This document shows, in pieces, positions 50,293 through 59,012 of a DNA stretch of 64,000 bases; the first letter of the stretch is position 1, and each line of letters starts with the position of its first letter. This stretch comes from CALDTK01 sp041744755. Its GTDB lineage: Bacteria; Bacteroidota; Bacteroidia; Chitinophagales; Saprospiraceae. The DNA lies in the NCBI GenBank assembly GCA_041744755.1, contig JBGTKC010000075.1, forward strand, positions 1-64,000, written 5' to 3'. The translations under genes were made by a program, and so were the position numbers. The notes under the pieces were generated by a model. That model was not told where the DNA came from. It saw only the letters and a program-made list of their open reading frames with translations, and did not search any database.

Positions 50293-53200
50293 TTAGGACA
50301 GACCTGCCACCTCTCGCTCGAATACTTTCTCGATGGCGGGAATGAGCTCGGGGTTACGGTTATGGATCTTGGCGGAGTACATCACCGAAGGGGCAACGTT
50401 GACCTCTTCCAAGACGAGGTAGTTGATCGGGGCGTTCCAGACTTTCATAAGCTCGCCCTCGGGATTATTGCGATCGCCGAAAGTGATGGCCCCCGTGGGG
50501 CAGGCAGTCTGGCAGGCGGTCTTGACGTCGGCGTCGCGGAGGCGGCGGCCCTCGGTCTTGGCGCTGAGCTTACCCGCCTGGATGCGTTGTACGCAAAAGG
50601 AGCACTTCTCGATCACGCCACGGCTACGCACAGTGACGTCGGGATTTAAGACCATCCGCGTCAGACTGTCCGCGCCGAACGGCATTTCCCCGCCTATGGG
50701 GATGATGACGTCGCCCTCGTTCAAACCGGGTTCGTTGCCGATGAAAAGGTCGGCCGTGGTGTAATCGAACCAGTTGAAGCGGCGGACCTTATAGGGACAG
50801 TTGTTTGCGCAATACCGCGTCCCGATACAGCGGTTATAGGTCATCTGATTAAGGCCCTCCGAGCTGTGGTTCGTGGCCGCAACCGGGCAAACGTTTTCGC
50901 ACGGCGCGTTATCACAGTGCTGGCACATCATCGGCTGGTAGACGACCTGTGGATTGTCAACATCGCCGTAGTAATAGCGGTCGATCCGCAACCAAGTCAT
51001 CTCGTGGTGGCGCGCCACTTCGTTCTTCCCGACCACGGGGGTGTTGTTCTCCGCGATACAGGCCACCACGCAGGCCTGGCATCCGGTACAAGAATTAAGG
51101 TCGACATACATCCCCCAGTGGTGGCCGAGGAGGTAAGCGTCTTCGTGGCCCTCATAGAGGGAGTGGCTGTTGAGTTTCTGGAATTCAGTCCGCTCCTCAA
51201 CGAGTTCGCTCGTAAACTCGGGCAACTCCGAGAGATCGGCGCTGCGGATAATGGAACGCTCCGTCAGGTTGCCGCGGTAGCCATCGGCTATACCCCCGTA
51301 GCCATTAAAGATTGTACGCTCCTCGTCTACCATTACCGGCTCCTCCCCATCGTAACCGGACACGCCCATCGTGTGGTGGTACTGCACGATAGCGAACCGG
51401 TCGTCCGTCCATAGCGCCTCGCTCACCTCCACGCCCGTAGCGTAGGTCTGGCGGTTGCCCTGCGGATCGATCGCAAGAAAACCAGTCAGGTCTACGCCGA
51501 CATTGATCCCAGCCTTCCCGACAATGAGACGGCCGTAACCAACACTGATGGCGACAGTGTTCGGCGCCATCCCAAACTGGATCACGCACGGCACCTCTGC
51601 CTCATGGTCGTTGACTTTAATCGATACGTAATCCGTTTTGCCCTTGAGTTCCTCTTCGTTGAGATTGTTGAGTACGTTGTACTGTCTCCCGCCCTCGTAG
51701 CCGACTGGGACCTGGAGATAGTTGCCCCACGTCGTCCGGGTCACCGCATCGGGCACTTCCTGCAGCCAAGGATTGTTGGCATACTGCCCGGAGCCGATGG
51801 TCAAGGACTCCGTAAACGCAATCTCCATCACTTCTAATGGCAGAGCCTCGCGGACGCTCCCGATAAGGCTACCGAGTGCGTAGGGAGCGACCCCCCCCTC
51901 GGTCACGCGGCCAATCACGACGCCATTACTGAGAGAAAGGTCCCAAAAAGCATCAAAGCTTGCCAGCGCCGTTTGCTGTGAGAAGATGCCTTCTCGCCAC
52001 TGCTCCCGCATAAATCCGAGGTACGGCTGCTCGACGGAAGGATCGAGCGCAGGGCTCTGGGCCCAGGTCAAGAGGCTTTCGCCAAACTGGCGCGTATTCC
52101 ATAGCCTGTGGATCGTGGGTTGAATCACGGTGTACGTGCCTGAAATCGGCTCGGCGTCCCCCCAGCTTTCTAATACGTGGCTGTCGGGCGCGACGAAGTC
52201 GCAGAGGATGCTTGTTTCTGAGAGCGTGGTAGAGGTCGAGATTTTCCGTGGCACCTTGGCCAGCGCGGTCACGAATGCCGCCCGGTTTGGGTAGTCGTAG
52301 GCGGGATTAACGGAGTCGGTGAAGATGACCGTCCCGACGGCGCCGCTGTTCATCTCGGCGATGAGGGTCGCCATGTCGCGGTCGATGCCACCTCGGAGGT
52401 TGATGGTTCGAACAGTGCTGATCGTCGTGCCATAGGCCCCGATCATCGCATTGATATTGGCGACGAGTTGCTGCTCGGCGACGTTATTAGACCCACTTAC
52501 TACCAGCGCAGCGCCCCGTGCCGCCACCAGATCCTTGGCAGCCGTAGCGATAGCCGTTTTGGCGGAAGCTTCCAAACCGGACGACGCCGCCGAGCTGCCC
52601 CCGGTGAGGATTGCTACCTGGCTGTGAAGCTCAACAATTGCCTGACCGATGTGACTCGGCTTGACGCGGATACGGTGGTCGGCATTCGAGCCGGTCATCG
52701 ACATGGTCGACTCAATCTGATAGTGGCGGTTCATCGCCGGGCGAACCTGATTGATCACCTTGCGCCGCCGACCGTACTGCTCATTGAACAAACTTGGAAA
52801 CACCCAGGTGCCGAGAAAGTCGCAATCCACCGCGATCACGACGTCGGCCTTGCTGAAGTCGTATCCCGGGATAGCCGAACGTCCGATCGCCTGTTGGTGC
52901 ACCTGCACGAGGGCTGAGGTGCCAGCAGCGTCATAACTCACGATACGTGTGTTCGGGTAGCGCTCGCGGAAGGCCTCCAGGGCAGCGCTCAGTGTCGGGC
53001 TAAACACGGTGCTCGTCACAATGCGGACCGCGGAGCTGGTTGGAATCTCCTTTTCGACCAGGAGATCTAACTCGGGCCAGCTCACTCGCGCTACAGATGG
53101 GGCCATCCCTTCCTCGATGCCGCGGGTAATCCGGATTGGACCGGCGAGGCGCTCAGTGTCGTACAGGCTGAGTACCGAGGCCTGCGCCCGTGAGGTCGTC

Positions 53201-53598
53201 CCAGCGCCGAGCCCGAAAGCCGTCGCGAAGCCGTTGCCCTCAATCTTTATCGGGCGCCCTTCGCGGGTCTTGACCAAGATTGGGCAGTAGTCGTTCCCGT
53301 TCACGAAGCTCGAAGCGTAGTAGTTGGCCACGCCAGGCACGATCGTGTCGGGCTTGATGACGTACGGCACGGCGTACTTGCGGGGAATCTCGCAGGCGGC
53401 AGCCACCGTTGCGGCGCCGAGCCCGAAGCCCATCATCTTGAGGAAGTCCCGGCGGTTGGACTTGAGGTCGATCTCGTCGGAGTTCTCGATTTGCTCCACC
53501 AAGGAACTGGCGGGCATCTCGGGCACGGCGTGCGTGGCGAAATCTGACGGATCGTTTAGTTGGCTCAAGCCAACCCAAGGTTGCTTAGTGTCGGTCAC
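50293..53598 (-). CDS. actB: Alternative complex III subunit ActB (iron-sulfur/molybdopterin-like)
   Basis: ActB is the large peripheral subunit: a fusion of a molybdopterin-oxidoreductase-like part (no cofactor expected) and a four-cluster ferredoxin part. The 1101 residues start with a Tat-type NRRDFLKMMGFGLGAATVAAAC stretch, and the C-terminal quarter has four Cys groups (CTGCQACVVAC, CQHCDNAPCENVCP, CIGTRYCANNCP, CSFCVQRI with CQTACP). This is the usual layout. Two hairpin-repeat copies fall inside (52074, 52556). It follows ActA by 54 bases. Confidence 0.96.
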   Translation of the reverse strand: MTDTKQPWVGLSQLNDPSDFATHAVPEMPASSLVEQIENSDEIDLKSNRRDFLKMMGFGLGAATVAAACEIPRKYAVPYVIKPDTIVPGVANYYASSFVNGNDYCPILVKTREGRPIKIEGNGFATAFGLGAGTTSRAQASVLSLYDTERLAGPIRITRGIEEGMAPSVARVSWPELDLLVEKEIPTSSAVRIVTSTVFSPTLSAALEAFRERYPNTRIVSYDAAGTSALVQVHQQAIGRSAIPGYDFSKADVVIAVDCDFLGTWVFPSLFNEQYGRRRKVINQVRPAMNRHYQIESTMSMTGSNADHRIRVKPSHIGQAIVELHSQVAILTGGSSAASSGLEASAKTAIATAAKDLVAARGAALVVSGSNNVAEQQLVANINAMIGAYGTTISTVRTINLRGGIDRDMATLIAEMNSGAVGTVIFTDSVNPAYDYPNRAAFVTALAKVPRKISTSTTLSETSILCDFVAPDSHVLESWGDAEPISGTYTVIQPTIHRLWNTRQFGESLLTWAQSPALDPSVEQPYLGFMREQWREGIFSQQTALASFDAFWDLSLSNGVVIGRVTEGGVAPYALGSLIGSVREALPLEVMEIAFTESLTIGSGQYANNPWLQEVPDAVTRTTWGNYLQVPVGYEGGRQYNVLNNLNEEELKGKTDYVSIKVNDHEAEVPCVIQFGMAPNTVAISVGYGRLIVGKAGINVGVDLTGFLAIDPQGNRQTYATGVEVSEALWTDDRFAIVQYHHTMGVSGYDGEEPVMVDEERTIFNGYGGIADGYRGNLTERSIIRSADLSELPEFTSELVEERTEFQKLNSHSLYEGHEDAYLLGHHWGMYVDLNSCTGCQACVVACIAENNTPVVGKNEVARHHEMTWLRIDRYYYGDVDNPQVVYQPMMCQHCDNAPCENVCPVAATNHSSEGLNQMTYNRCIGTRYCANNCPYKVRRFNWFDYTTADLFIGNEPGLNEGDVIIPIGGEMPFGADSLTRMVLNPDVTVRSRGVIEKCSFCVQRIQAGKLSAKTEGRRLRDADVKTACQTACPTGAITFGDRNNPEGELMKVWNAPINYLVLEEVNVAPSVMYSAKIHNRNPELIPAIEKVFEREVAGLS
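52074..52088 (-). repeat. Mini-hairpin repeat, 5' flank variant
   Basis: Minus strand AGTTTGGCGAAAGCC: the hairpin half is perfect. Reads FGES in actB. Confidence 0.6.
52556..52570 (+). repeat. Mini-hairpin repeat, GGAA loop and G-T stem pair
   Basis: GTTTTGGCGGAAGCT: loop GGAA and a G-T outer pair. In actB, reading ASAKT. Confidence 0.65.
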
Positions 53599-53652
53599 GC
53601 AGCTGTGGTTTTCCCGAAAGGGGGAAGGTGGATCTGAAAGTGGAAGCGGGGC

Positions 53653-55116
53653 TTAGTAGTGGCACTTCTGACACTCGATACCGCCGATCTCCTCGACCGT
53701 GACCTGCTGACGGGTCCCGGCGTTGAGTTCGTTGTGGTACTGCTCGTAGCTCTTGTAGTAAGGATTCTCCTCGAATTGTACGGGGGTCTGGCGGTGGCAG
53801 TTGATGCACCAGCCCATTGACAGCGGACTGTACTGGTACACTTCTTCCATCTCCTGGATGGGGCCATGGCAGGTCTGGCACTCGAGCTTACCGACGGCCA
53901 CGTGCTGTGCGTGGTTGAAGTAGGCGTGGTCCGCGAGGTTATGGATGCGCTGCCACTCGATGGGCCCGGGGATTTGGTCGTCGCCGTGCTCCTCGTTGGT
54001 GAGGGCTGCCACTATGCCGTCCCACTGTTCCTGCACCACGCGCTCGCCTTCGACACCGACGAGGCCACCGTTGTCAACGGCGTAGTTGTCCATGATCCAC
54101 TGTTTGTAGATCTGCTCGATCTCCGCGCGCGGCATCTCTTCGTAATTGTCAATGTATTTATCAGCCTTCGGGTCGTAGCCAATGGAGGCATAGATCTTCG
54201 TGAGCTCGGCCGTGCCCCACCGCGGCCCTTTCTTAATCGCCTTGTGGCAATTCATACAGGTATTGGCCGCGGGGATGACGGAGTGCTTCGACCGGCGAGC
54301 GCCGTCGTGGCAGTACTGGCAGGCGATCTTGTTTTCCCCAGAGTGTAGAGAGTGACTAAACTTGATCGGTTGCGTCGGTTGATAACCTTGCTGGCGACCG
54401 AGCGTGATGGCCTTGTTGACGGTCGTGTACCCGCCGAGCACAATTGCTGCAAAAACCAGGAAAGCAATCAGCGCCGGGGAGGTAAGCGTGTCGACGAGAG
54501 TCTTGCGCTTGTACTCACGGCCGTCGGACACGGCCTGCATGTAGCGCATGTTGGCGATGACGCGGGCCAGGACGAAGCTAAGGACGATGAGGATAGCTAG
54601 AAGTCCCACGTAGAGCCAGACATTCGAGGATGCCTCGGTTTCGACGCCGGCGGGTTTCTTGTCGTCGACGAGCTCACCTGGCCCGCCGACACCAGTATAG
54701 GTGTTGTTGATGTAAAGTAGAATCGACTCTATCTCGGCATCTTTTAAAGCCGGGAAATTGGTCATCACCGTCGGTCCCCACTCTGCCCAGAGTGCCTTCG
54801 CCCGGGGGTGACCCTGCGAGATCATCCCTTGCGAGTTGCGGATCCAAGCATAGAGGTCCTGGCGGGGATAATCGCTCCACCGCTCCTCTACCCCACCGAG
54901 CGCCGGGCCGGTGAGATTATCCTTCATGCTCTTGGCGTGGCAGGAGGCACACTGATTGCGGAAGAGCGTCGAGCCGACCGTCGCGTCGGCGTCGTCCGGA
55001 TAAGGCCCCTGAGCCGAGAGAGTCCCAACGCCCACGAGCGATACCACTACGGCCACATAAATGGCGCGAGGGATACGTAAAGCAAGGTGAACGAGCGTGC
55101 TGTAAGCTGCCGTCAT
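53653..55116 (-). CDS. actA: Alternative complex III subunit ActA, multiheme cytochrome c
   Basis: ActA carries electrons in the periplasmic arm. The 487 residues have six CxxCH heme sites: CASCH, then CQYCH, CMNCH, CQTCH, CINCH and CQKCH. The first belongs to an N-terminal cytochrome c domain joined by a membrane helix to the pentaheme part; fused forms like this are known in Bacteroidota. The N-terminus has an anchor (LALRIPRAIYVAVVVSLVG). A TACCTTTG promoter core lies 21 bases before the start, so this is the first gene of the ActA-to-ctaD transcript. Confidence 0.95.
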   Translation of the reverse strand: MTAAYSTLVHLALRIPRAIYVAVVVSLVGVGTLSAQGPYPDDADATVGSTLFRNQCASCHAKSMKDNLTGPALGGVEERWSDYPRQDLYAWIRNSQGMISQGHPRAKALWAEWGPTVMTNFPALKDAEIESILLYINNTYTGVGGPGELVDDKKPAGVETEASSNVWLYVGLLAILIVLSFVLARVIANMRYMQAVSDGREYKRKTLVDTLTSPALIAFLVFAAIVLGGYTTVNKAITLGRQQGYQPTQPIKFSHSLHSGENKIACQYCHDGARRSKHSVIPAANTCMNCHKAIKKGPRWGTAELTKIYASIGYDPKADKYIDNYEEMPRAEIEQIYKQWIMDNYAVDNGGLVGVEGERVVQEQWDGIVAALTNEEHGDDQIPGPIEWQRIHNLADHAYFNHAQHVAVGKLECQTCHGPIQEMEEVYQYSPLSMGWCINCHRQTPVQFEENPYYKSYEQYHNELNAGTRQQVTVEEIGGIECQKCHY

Positions 55117-55136
55117 AATGTCACGTCGATGTCTGG

Positions 55137-55144
55137 CAAAGGTA
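55137..55144 (-). promoter_or_regulatory. Promoter core of the act-cox operon
   Basis: TACCTTTG on the minus strand is an exact TAnnTTTG, about 21 bases before the actA start. No clear TTG at -33. Confidence 0.6.
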
Positions 55145-55255
55145 ATGGTTGGCGTGGCTAGCAGTTTAACGGTAGGTCCACTGCTTGGGGCCTGGTAGGC
55201 TATTTAGACGAATTCCACGCAAATTGTTTGATAGCCGCCGCGAATGTACGACACC

Positions 55256-56062
55256 CTACACCGCCACCTTCGCCCGGATGTGTGGGTGGGCACGGTAATC
55301 TTCGACGGCGAAGTCCCCGAAGGCGAACCCATCGATCGGCTGGCCGCGATCCTCGATGCAGAGCCGTGGGAGGTCAAACGGTTTTCGCGAAAGCTGGAGC
55401 TCCGCCTGCTCGAAGTGATTACTGTAAAGGTGAAGATCCCCGAAGGTATGGATGAAGTCGCCGACCCCAAGTCCGCAGACCTGCGCCACCATGTGCGTGA
55501 GGAGCGCGTAGCTGGCGATGTTGAACGGGACGCCCAGGAACACATCCGCCGAGCGTTGGTAGAGCTGGCAACTCAGCTTATCGTTGGCGACGTAAAACTG
55601 GAACATGCAGTGGCACGGCGCGAGCGCCATATCGGGCACGTCCACCGGGTTCCAGGCGGAGACGATGATCCTGCGGCTCTCCGGGTTGTGCTGGATTTGG
55701 TTAATGGCGTCGGCGATCTGATCGATAATTTTGATCTCCCCGACCCGATCCATCCCTGACCAACTCCGCCACTGTTTACCGTACACCGGCCCGAGCTCAC
55801 CGTCGGCGTCCGCCCATTCATCCCAGATCTTTACGCCGTGCTCCTGCAGGTAGCGCACATTCGTGTCGCCCCTGAGGAACCACAGCAGCTCGTAGATGAT
55901 ACTCTTGAAGTGAACCTTCTTCGTGGTGACCAGCGGGAAGCCGGCCTTGAGGTCGAACCGCATTTGGTAGCCGAACACCGAGCGCGTCCCGGTTCCGGTA
56001 CGGTCGCCGCGATCGACGCCGTGGTCCATGATGTGGCGCAGGGCCTCGTGGTACTGCTGCAT
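55256..56062 (-). CDS. thyA: Thymidylate synthase
   Basis: ThyA makes dTMP from dUMP with methylene-tetrahydrofolate. The 268 residues start at the ATG at 56062 (MQQYHEAL). The catalytic Cys lies in ALAPCHCMFQFYV, with DRTGTGTRSVFG for folate/phosphate binding and RSADVFLGVPFNIASYALL for dUMP binding. The length is normal. The start lies 31 bases beyond the DUF389 gene stop. Confidence 0.96.
   Translation of the reverse strand: MQQYHEALRHIMDHGVDRGDRTGTGTRSVFGYQMRFDLKAGFPLVTTKKVHFKSIIYELLWFLRGDTNVRYLQEHGVKIWDEWADADGELGPVYGKQWRSWSGMDRVGEIKIIDQIADAINQIQHNPESRRIIVSAWNPVDVPDMALAPCHCMFQFYVANDKLSCQLYQRSADVFLGVPFNIASYALLTHMVAQVCGLGVGDFIHTFGDLHLYSNHFEQAELQLSRKPFDLPRLCIEDRGQPIDGFAFGDFAVEDYRAHPHIRAKVAV
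55381..55395 (+). repeat. Possible mini-hairpin repeat, broken stem
   Basis: GTTTTCGCGAAAGCT, two mismatches from the consensus; the outer stem pair is lost. In thyA it reads LSRK. Confidence 0.4.
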
Positions 56063-56093
56063 GCCGGCAAAGTAAGCCTCCGGCTCGCCTCCG

Positions 56094-57488
56094 CTACTGC
56101 ACCACGAGTACACTGGGAAGATTTTGCCGCTCCTTGATCCACTGGCCGTAGCGGTTGAGGTCCGCCGGCGTGAGCGGGGTCTCGGTGCGGAGTCTCACCA
56201 CCCAGGCCGGCGTACCGCTCGATGTATCGACGGTGTTGAAGTGGCCCAGGCTCACTTGCGCGACTTGCGGATACAGGGCGCGGCTCTCGGCCGTGAGCCT
56301 GACCATGGTGGTGGAGTCGAGCTCAAAACCTGCCAGCTGATTGCGGAGCTGCGTCACGGTCGATTGCTGTTGCTTGAGGTGGGTCTGCGTCTGGCGGTAG
56401 AGCGCAGAGAAATCGACGTTACCACTTAGTTCTGCGTTGGAACCTAACTCCTCGTCGCTGAGGTCACCGGACTGCACAACGTCCAGCGTTATGCCGTCCA
56501 GTGCGTAGTCGGCCATCTTCTCGCGTCTCAGTTCGACATCGGTCTCGGCGATAGGCTTGCCGAGCAGCATCAAGGTAAGTCTCGGGCCATCGCTTTCGCT
56601 AAAACCTATCAGCTTCTGCCCGATGACCTGGGTGCCGGGGATGCTGAATTGATCGTCGACGTAGCGGTCGGCCCGTCGCTGCAACACCGATCTCTGGACG
56701 GTCGAGTACGCGGTGTAGAAGCTCGGCACCGCGATGAGGGCCACGATCACGAATATCCACCGCTTCGAACGCTTCTCCGACTTCTCGTCGACGAAGGTGT
56801 GTTGAGTGAAGCGCATGAATCGTACCAGCACGAAGGTCGCGAAGGCAATGAAGGTCAGGTTGATGAAATACAGATACAACGAGCCCGCCAGAAACTTCCA
56901 CTGGTAGGTGGCGATGGAGTAGCCGGCCGTACAGATCGGCGGCATCAACGCGGTGGCGATGGCGACACCGGGGATGGCGTTGGACTTCTCGCGCCGCGAC
57001 AGCGCGATGATGCCGACGAAGCCCCCGAAAGTTGCGATCAACACGTCGAAGAGGGTTGGGGCGGTGCGTGCGAGTAGTTCGCTCTGCGCGTCCTCGAGTG
57101 GGCTGGCAAAAAAGTACAGCGCACTCACAACCACCGCGGCTAGCGTGGCGATCCCTAAGTTTTTGGCGGAAGCCACCAAAAGATCGAAATCGCTGATCGC
57201 CATGCCGCAGCCGATGCCCAGGATCGGGCCCATCAGTGGGCTGATCAACATCGCGCCGATGATCACGGCGGTCGAGTTGACGTTGAGGCCGATGCTGCAG
57301 ATTAAGATCGCGAGCATTAGGATCCACAAGTTCGCACCTTTAAATTTTATGCCCGCGCGGACATTCTCCAGTGTCATCCCCTCGTAGGCGGCGTCGTCGT
57401 TGAGGTCGAAGCGCTCGCGGAGTCTGCGGGAGAGGACGTTGCGGAGGCCTAGGTCGCCCGGTGCGCCGTCGATCAGTGGATTGCTCAT
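56094..57488 (-). CDS. DUF389-family membrane protein
   Basis: A 464-residue membrane protein. The DUF389 core is at about residues 50-220: GLNVNSTAVIIGAMLISPLMGPI, then ATFGGFVGIIALSRREKSNAIPGVAIATALMPPICTAGYS (six helices). The C-terminal part (about 250-464) is a soluble domain with DVELRREKMADYA and a coiled segment. Family function is unknown; some relatives are called hydrophobic-protein exporters or channels without proof. Confidence 0.85.
   Translation of the reverse strand: MSNPLIDGAPGDLGLRNVLSRRLRERFDLNDDAAYEGMTLENVRAGIKFKGANLWILMLAILICSIGLNVNSTAVIIGAMLISPLMGPILGIGCGMAISDFDLLVASAKNLGIATLAAVVVSALYFFASPLEDAQSELLARTAPTLFDVLIATFGGFVGIIALSRREKSNAIPGVAIATALMPPICTAGYSIATYQWKFLAGSLYLYFINLTFIAFATFVLVRFMRFTQHTFVDEKSEKRSKRWIFVIVALIAVPSFYTAYSTVQRSVLQRRADRYVDDQFSIPGTQVIGQKLIGFSESDGPRLTLMLLGKPIAETDVELRREKMADYALDGITLDVVQSGDLSDEELGSNAELSGNVDFSALYRQTQTHLKQQQSTVTQLRNQLAGFELDSTTMVRLTAESRALYPQVAQVSLGHFNTVDTSSGTPAWVVRLRTETPLTPADLNRYGQWIKERQNLPSVLVVQ
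56591..56605 (-). repeat. Possible mini-hairpin repeat, broken outer pair
   Basis: Minus strand GTTTTAGCGAAAGCG: inner GC/GC pairs and loop GAAA kept, outer pair A-G. In the DUF389 gene, reading FSES. Confidence 0.4.
57160..57174 (+). repeat. Mini-hairpin repeat, GGAA-loop variant
   Basis: TTTTTGGCGGAAGCC: stem GGC/GCC, loop GGAA. In the DUF389 gene, reading ASAKN. Confidence 0.6.
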
Positions 57489-57536
57489 TCGTGGAAGTCA
57501 ACCTTACGCAAGCACGTCGCGGCTGCCACGGTTCAA

Positions 57537-58259
57537 TCAGATGGCCTGGTGGTTGAACGGCTGCAGCACCATCTCGCTCACCACCCCGCTGTCGGGCTGT
57601 TGGCACAGGAACCAGATGGCGCGCGCGGCCTCCTCCGCGCTCACGAACTTATCGCGCTGCACCCGCAGGTCAATCTCGTCCCAGAAGGCGGTGTCCGTGC
57701 CGCCGAGGTACAGATTGGTGATCCTCACGTCGGTCCGACGCAGCTCCTCTCGCACGCTCTTCAGCATTCCATTCAGGCCGTACTTGCTCGCGGCATACGC
57801 GGCGGCGCCCGCCATCGGCGTCTTGCCCAGGACGCCAGGGAGGTGAATGACGAGCCCGCGCTTGCGTGCTTTCATCGGCGGGAGAAAGCCCTGTAGCACG
57901 CTGAACGCTCCTTTGAGGTTGACGTCCAAGGAGAGCGAAAAGTCCGCGTAACTCAAGTTTTCCAGCGGCTTGATGATCCCGATCCCAGAAGCGTTAACGA
58001 GGATATCGACGCCCTTGCCGTCGGTAGCGGCTTCGATCGCGGCGGCTTTCGCCAAAACGTCCTCGTGCTGGGTTACGTCCAGGACGAAGGTCCGCGCGGC
58101 GGACAGCTTGTACTCGTACGCGAGCGCAGCCAGTGCGGCGGCGTCACGACCGGTGAGGTATAGGTTGGCACGGCTATTCTGTATCATAGGCACCAGGGCG
58201 CGGCCGATGCCGCCGGTGGCGCCGACGATGACGACATTCTTGTTCTGCAGAGTTTCCAT
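57537..58259 (-). CDS. Short-chain dehydrogenase/reductase
   Basis: A 240-residue NAD(P)-dependent oxidoreductase: cofactor motif VIVGATGGIGRAL, NASGIGI, the catalytic Tyr/Lys in AAYAASKYGLNGM and a Ser-bearing strand that is weaker (VIHLPGVLGK, Ser replaced). The start is the ATG at 58259; the upstream open frame to 58580 is in an unrelated region on the other gene. The catalytic Ser appears to be absent at the usual place, so activity is uncertain. A perfect repeat copy is inside (58044). Confidence 0.88.
   Translation of the reverse strand: METLQNKNVVIVGATGGIGRALVPMIQNSRANLYLTGRDAAALAALAYEYKLSAARTFVLDVTQHEDVLAKAAAIEAATDGKGVDILVNASGIGIIKPLENLSYADFSLSLDVNLKGAFSVLQGFLPPMKARKRGLVIHLPGVLGKTPMAGAAAYAASKYGLNGMLKSVREELRRTDVRITNLYLGGTDTAFWDEIDLRVQRDKFVSAEEAARAIWFLCQQPDSGVVSEMVLQPFNHQAI
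58044..58058 (-). repeat. Mini-hairpin repeat, exact copy
   Basis: Exact copy on the minus strand; reads VLAKA in the short-chain dehydrogenase. Confidence 0.9.
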
Positions 58260-58291
58260 ACGGCATGCGAAAGGGCTCGGCGGCGGGGTTT

Positions 58292-58306
58292 GTTTTGGCG
58301 AAAGGC
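58292..58306 (+). repeat. Mini-hairpin repeat, one mismatch
   Basis: GTTTTGGCGAAAGGC: one stem base changed, giving a G-G mismatch in the middle. Intergenic between the dehydrogenase and the lipoprotein gene. This is the single-change intermediate between the GGC/GCC and GCC/GGC types. Confidence 0.65.
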
Positions 58307-58329
58307 GGCTCACCATCTTCGCCGCACTT

Positions 58330-58872
58330 ATGTCAAATCCCTCCCCTACTTGCGCGCTCGCTCTGGCGCTTACGCTCGCGTTCGCCGCGGGCATGTCCAT
58401 GGGCTGCGATGGAGGTGCGACCGCTAGGGAGTGCCTCGCCGGGGAGCCGCGCGCCATCTTTGAGGCCACCGACTCGACGGTCGTGGCGCACGACTTCAGA
58501 TTACGCGGGGCGACCAGCGACGAGACGGTAGGGTTCTCAAATGGCCTTCTCCTCGCCATCGCGCAGCGCGGTTGCGACACCCTCCGGCAAGAATTTATCC
58601 TCTCTCACGACAGTCTTTCGACCGAGCCTCAAACCTTTGTCAGACAAGCGATTGCGGCCTTCTACCAGCTCGCTACCCTCACGCCCCGCTTGGCGGGCTT
58701 CGCGGAGTACGGCAGGATCCTCGGATCGGTGCCGGAAAATTTCCCGCCAGGGGCTCCCGTCGATTTGGCACCTGGGCTAAGTGTCCGCATTGTGCGACTC
58801 CCGACCCCCAACAAGCCATCTTGGAGACTCACAATTACCCAAGATTTGGGAGTACCGCGGGGGGGGCGGTGA
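58330..58872 (+). CDS. Secreted or lipoprotein of unknown function
   Basis: A 180-residue protein. The N-terminus is hydrophobic (CALALALTLAFAAGMSMGCDGG), with a possible lipobox Cys at about 26. The mature part has DFRLRGATSDETVGFSNGLLLAIAQRGCDTLRQEF and two Cys that might pair. I do not recognise a family. It is divergent from the short-chain dehydrogenase and is followed by a terminator. Confidence 0.65.
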   Translation: MSNPSPTCALALALTLAFAAGMSMGCDGGATARECLAGEPRAIFEATDSTVVAHDFRLRGATSDETVGFSNGLLLAIAQRGCDTLRQEFILSHDSLSTEPQTFVRQAIAAFYQLATLTPRLAGFAEYGRILGSVPENFPPGAPVDLAPGLSVRIVRLPTPNKPSWRLTITQDLGVPRGGR

Positions 58873-58935
58873 CACATTGTCGCTTGCGATAAATTCGTCA
58901 TGGATGCACCTTGCACGAGTATCAGTAAGTAGTGG

Positions 58936-58972
58936 GACCCCCGAGGACGTTCGAACGTCTTCGGGGTCTTTT
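58936..58972 (+). terminator. Rho-independent terminator
   Basis: Stem 58936-58950 with 58955-58968 (one bulged C), loop TCGA, then a TTTT run. It ends the unknown lipoprotein gene, just before the lpdA promoter. Confidence 0.85.
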
Positions 58973-58996
58973 GTTTGCGCCAAACCCACGGCGACC

Positions 58997-59004
58997 TACC
59001 TTCG
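58997..59004 (+). promoter_or_regulatory. Promoter core of lpdA
   Basis: TACCTTCG, 9 bases before the lpdA ATG; the same core as before the ABC-F gene and ilvE. Confidence 0.5.
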
Positions 59005-59012
59005 CCGCCCGT

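Noticed and set aside
57970..58329. Plus-strand frame upstream of the lipoprotein gene
   Set aside because: It is the reverse of the short-chain dehydrogenase and starts without any signal; the ATG at 58330 gives a signal peptide.
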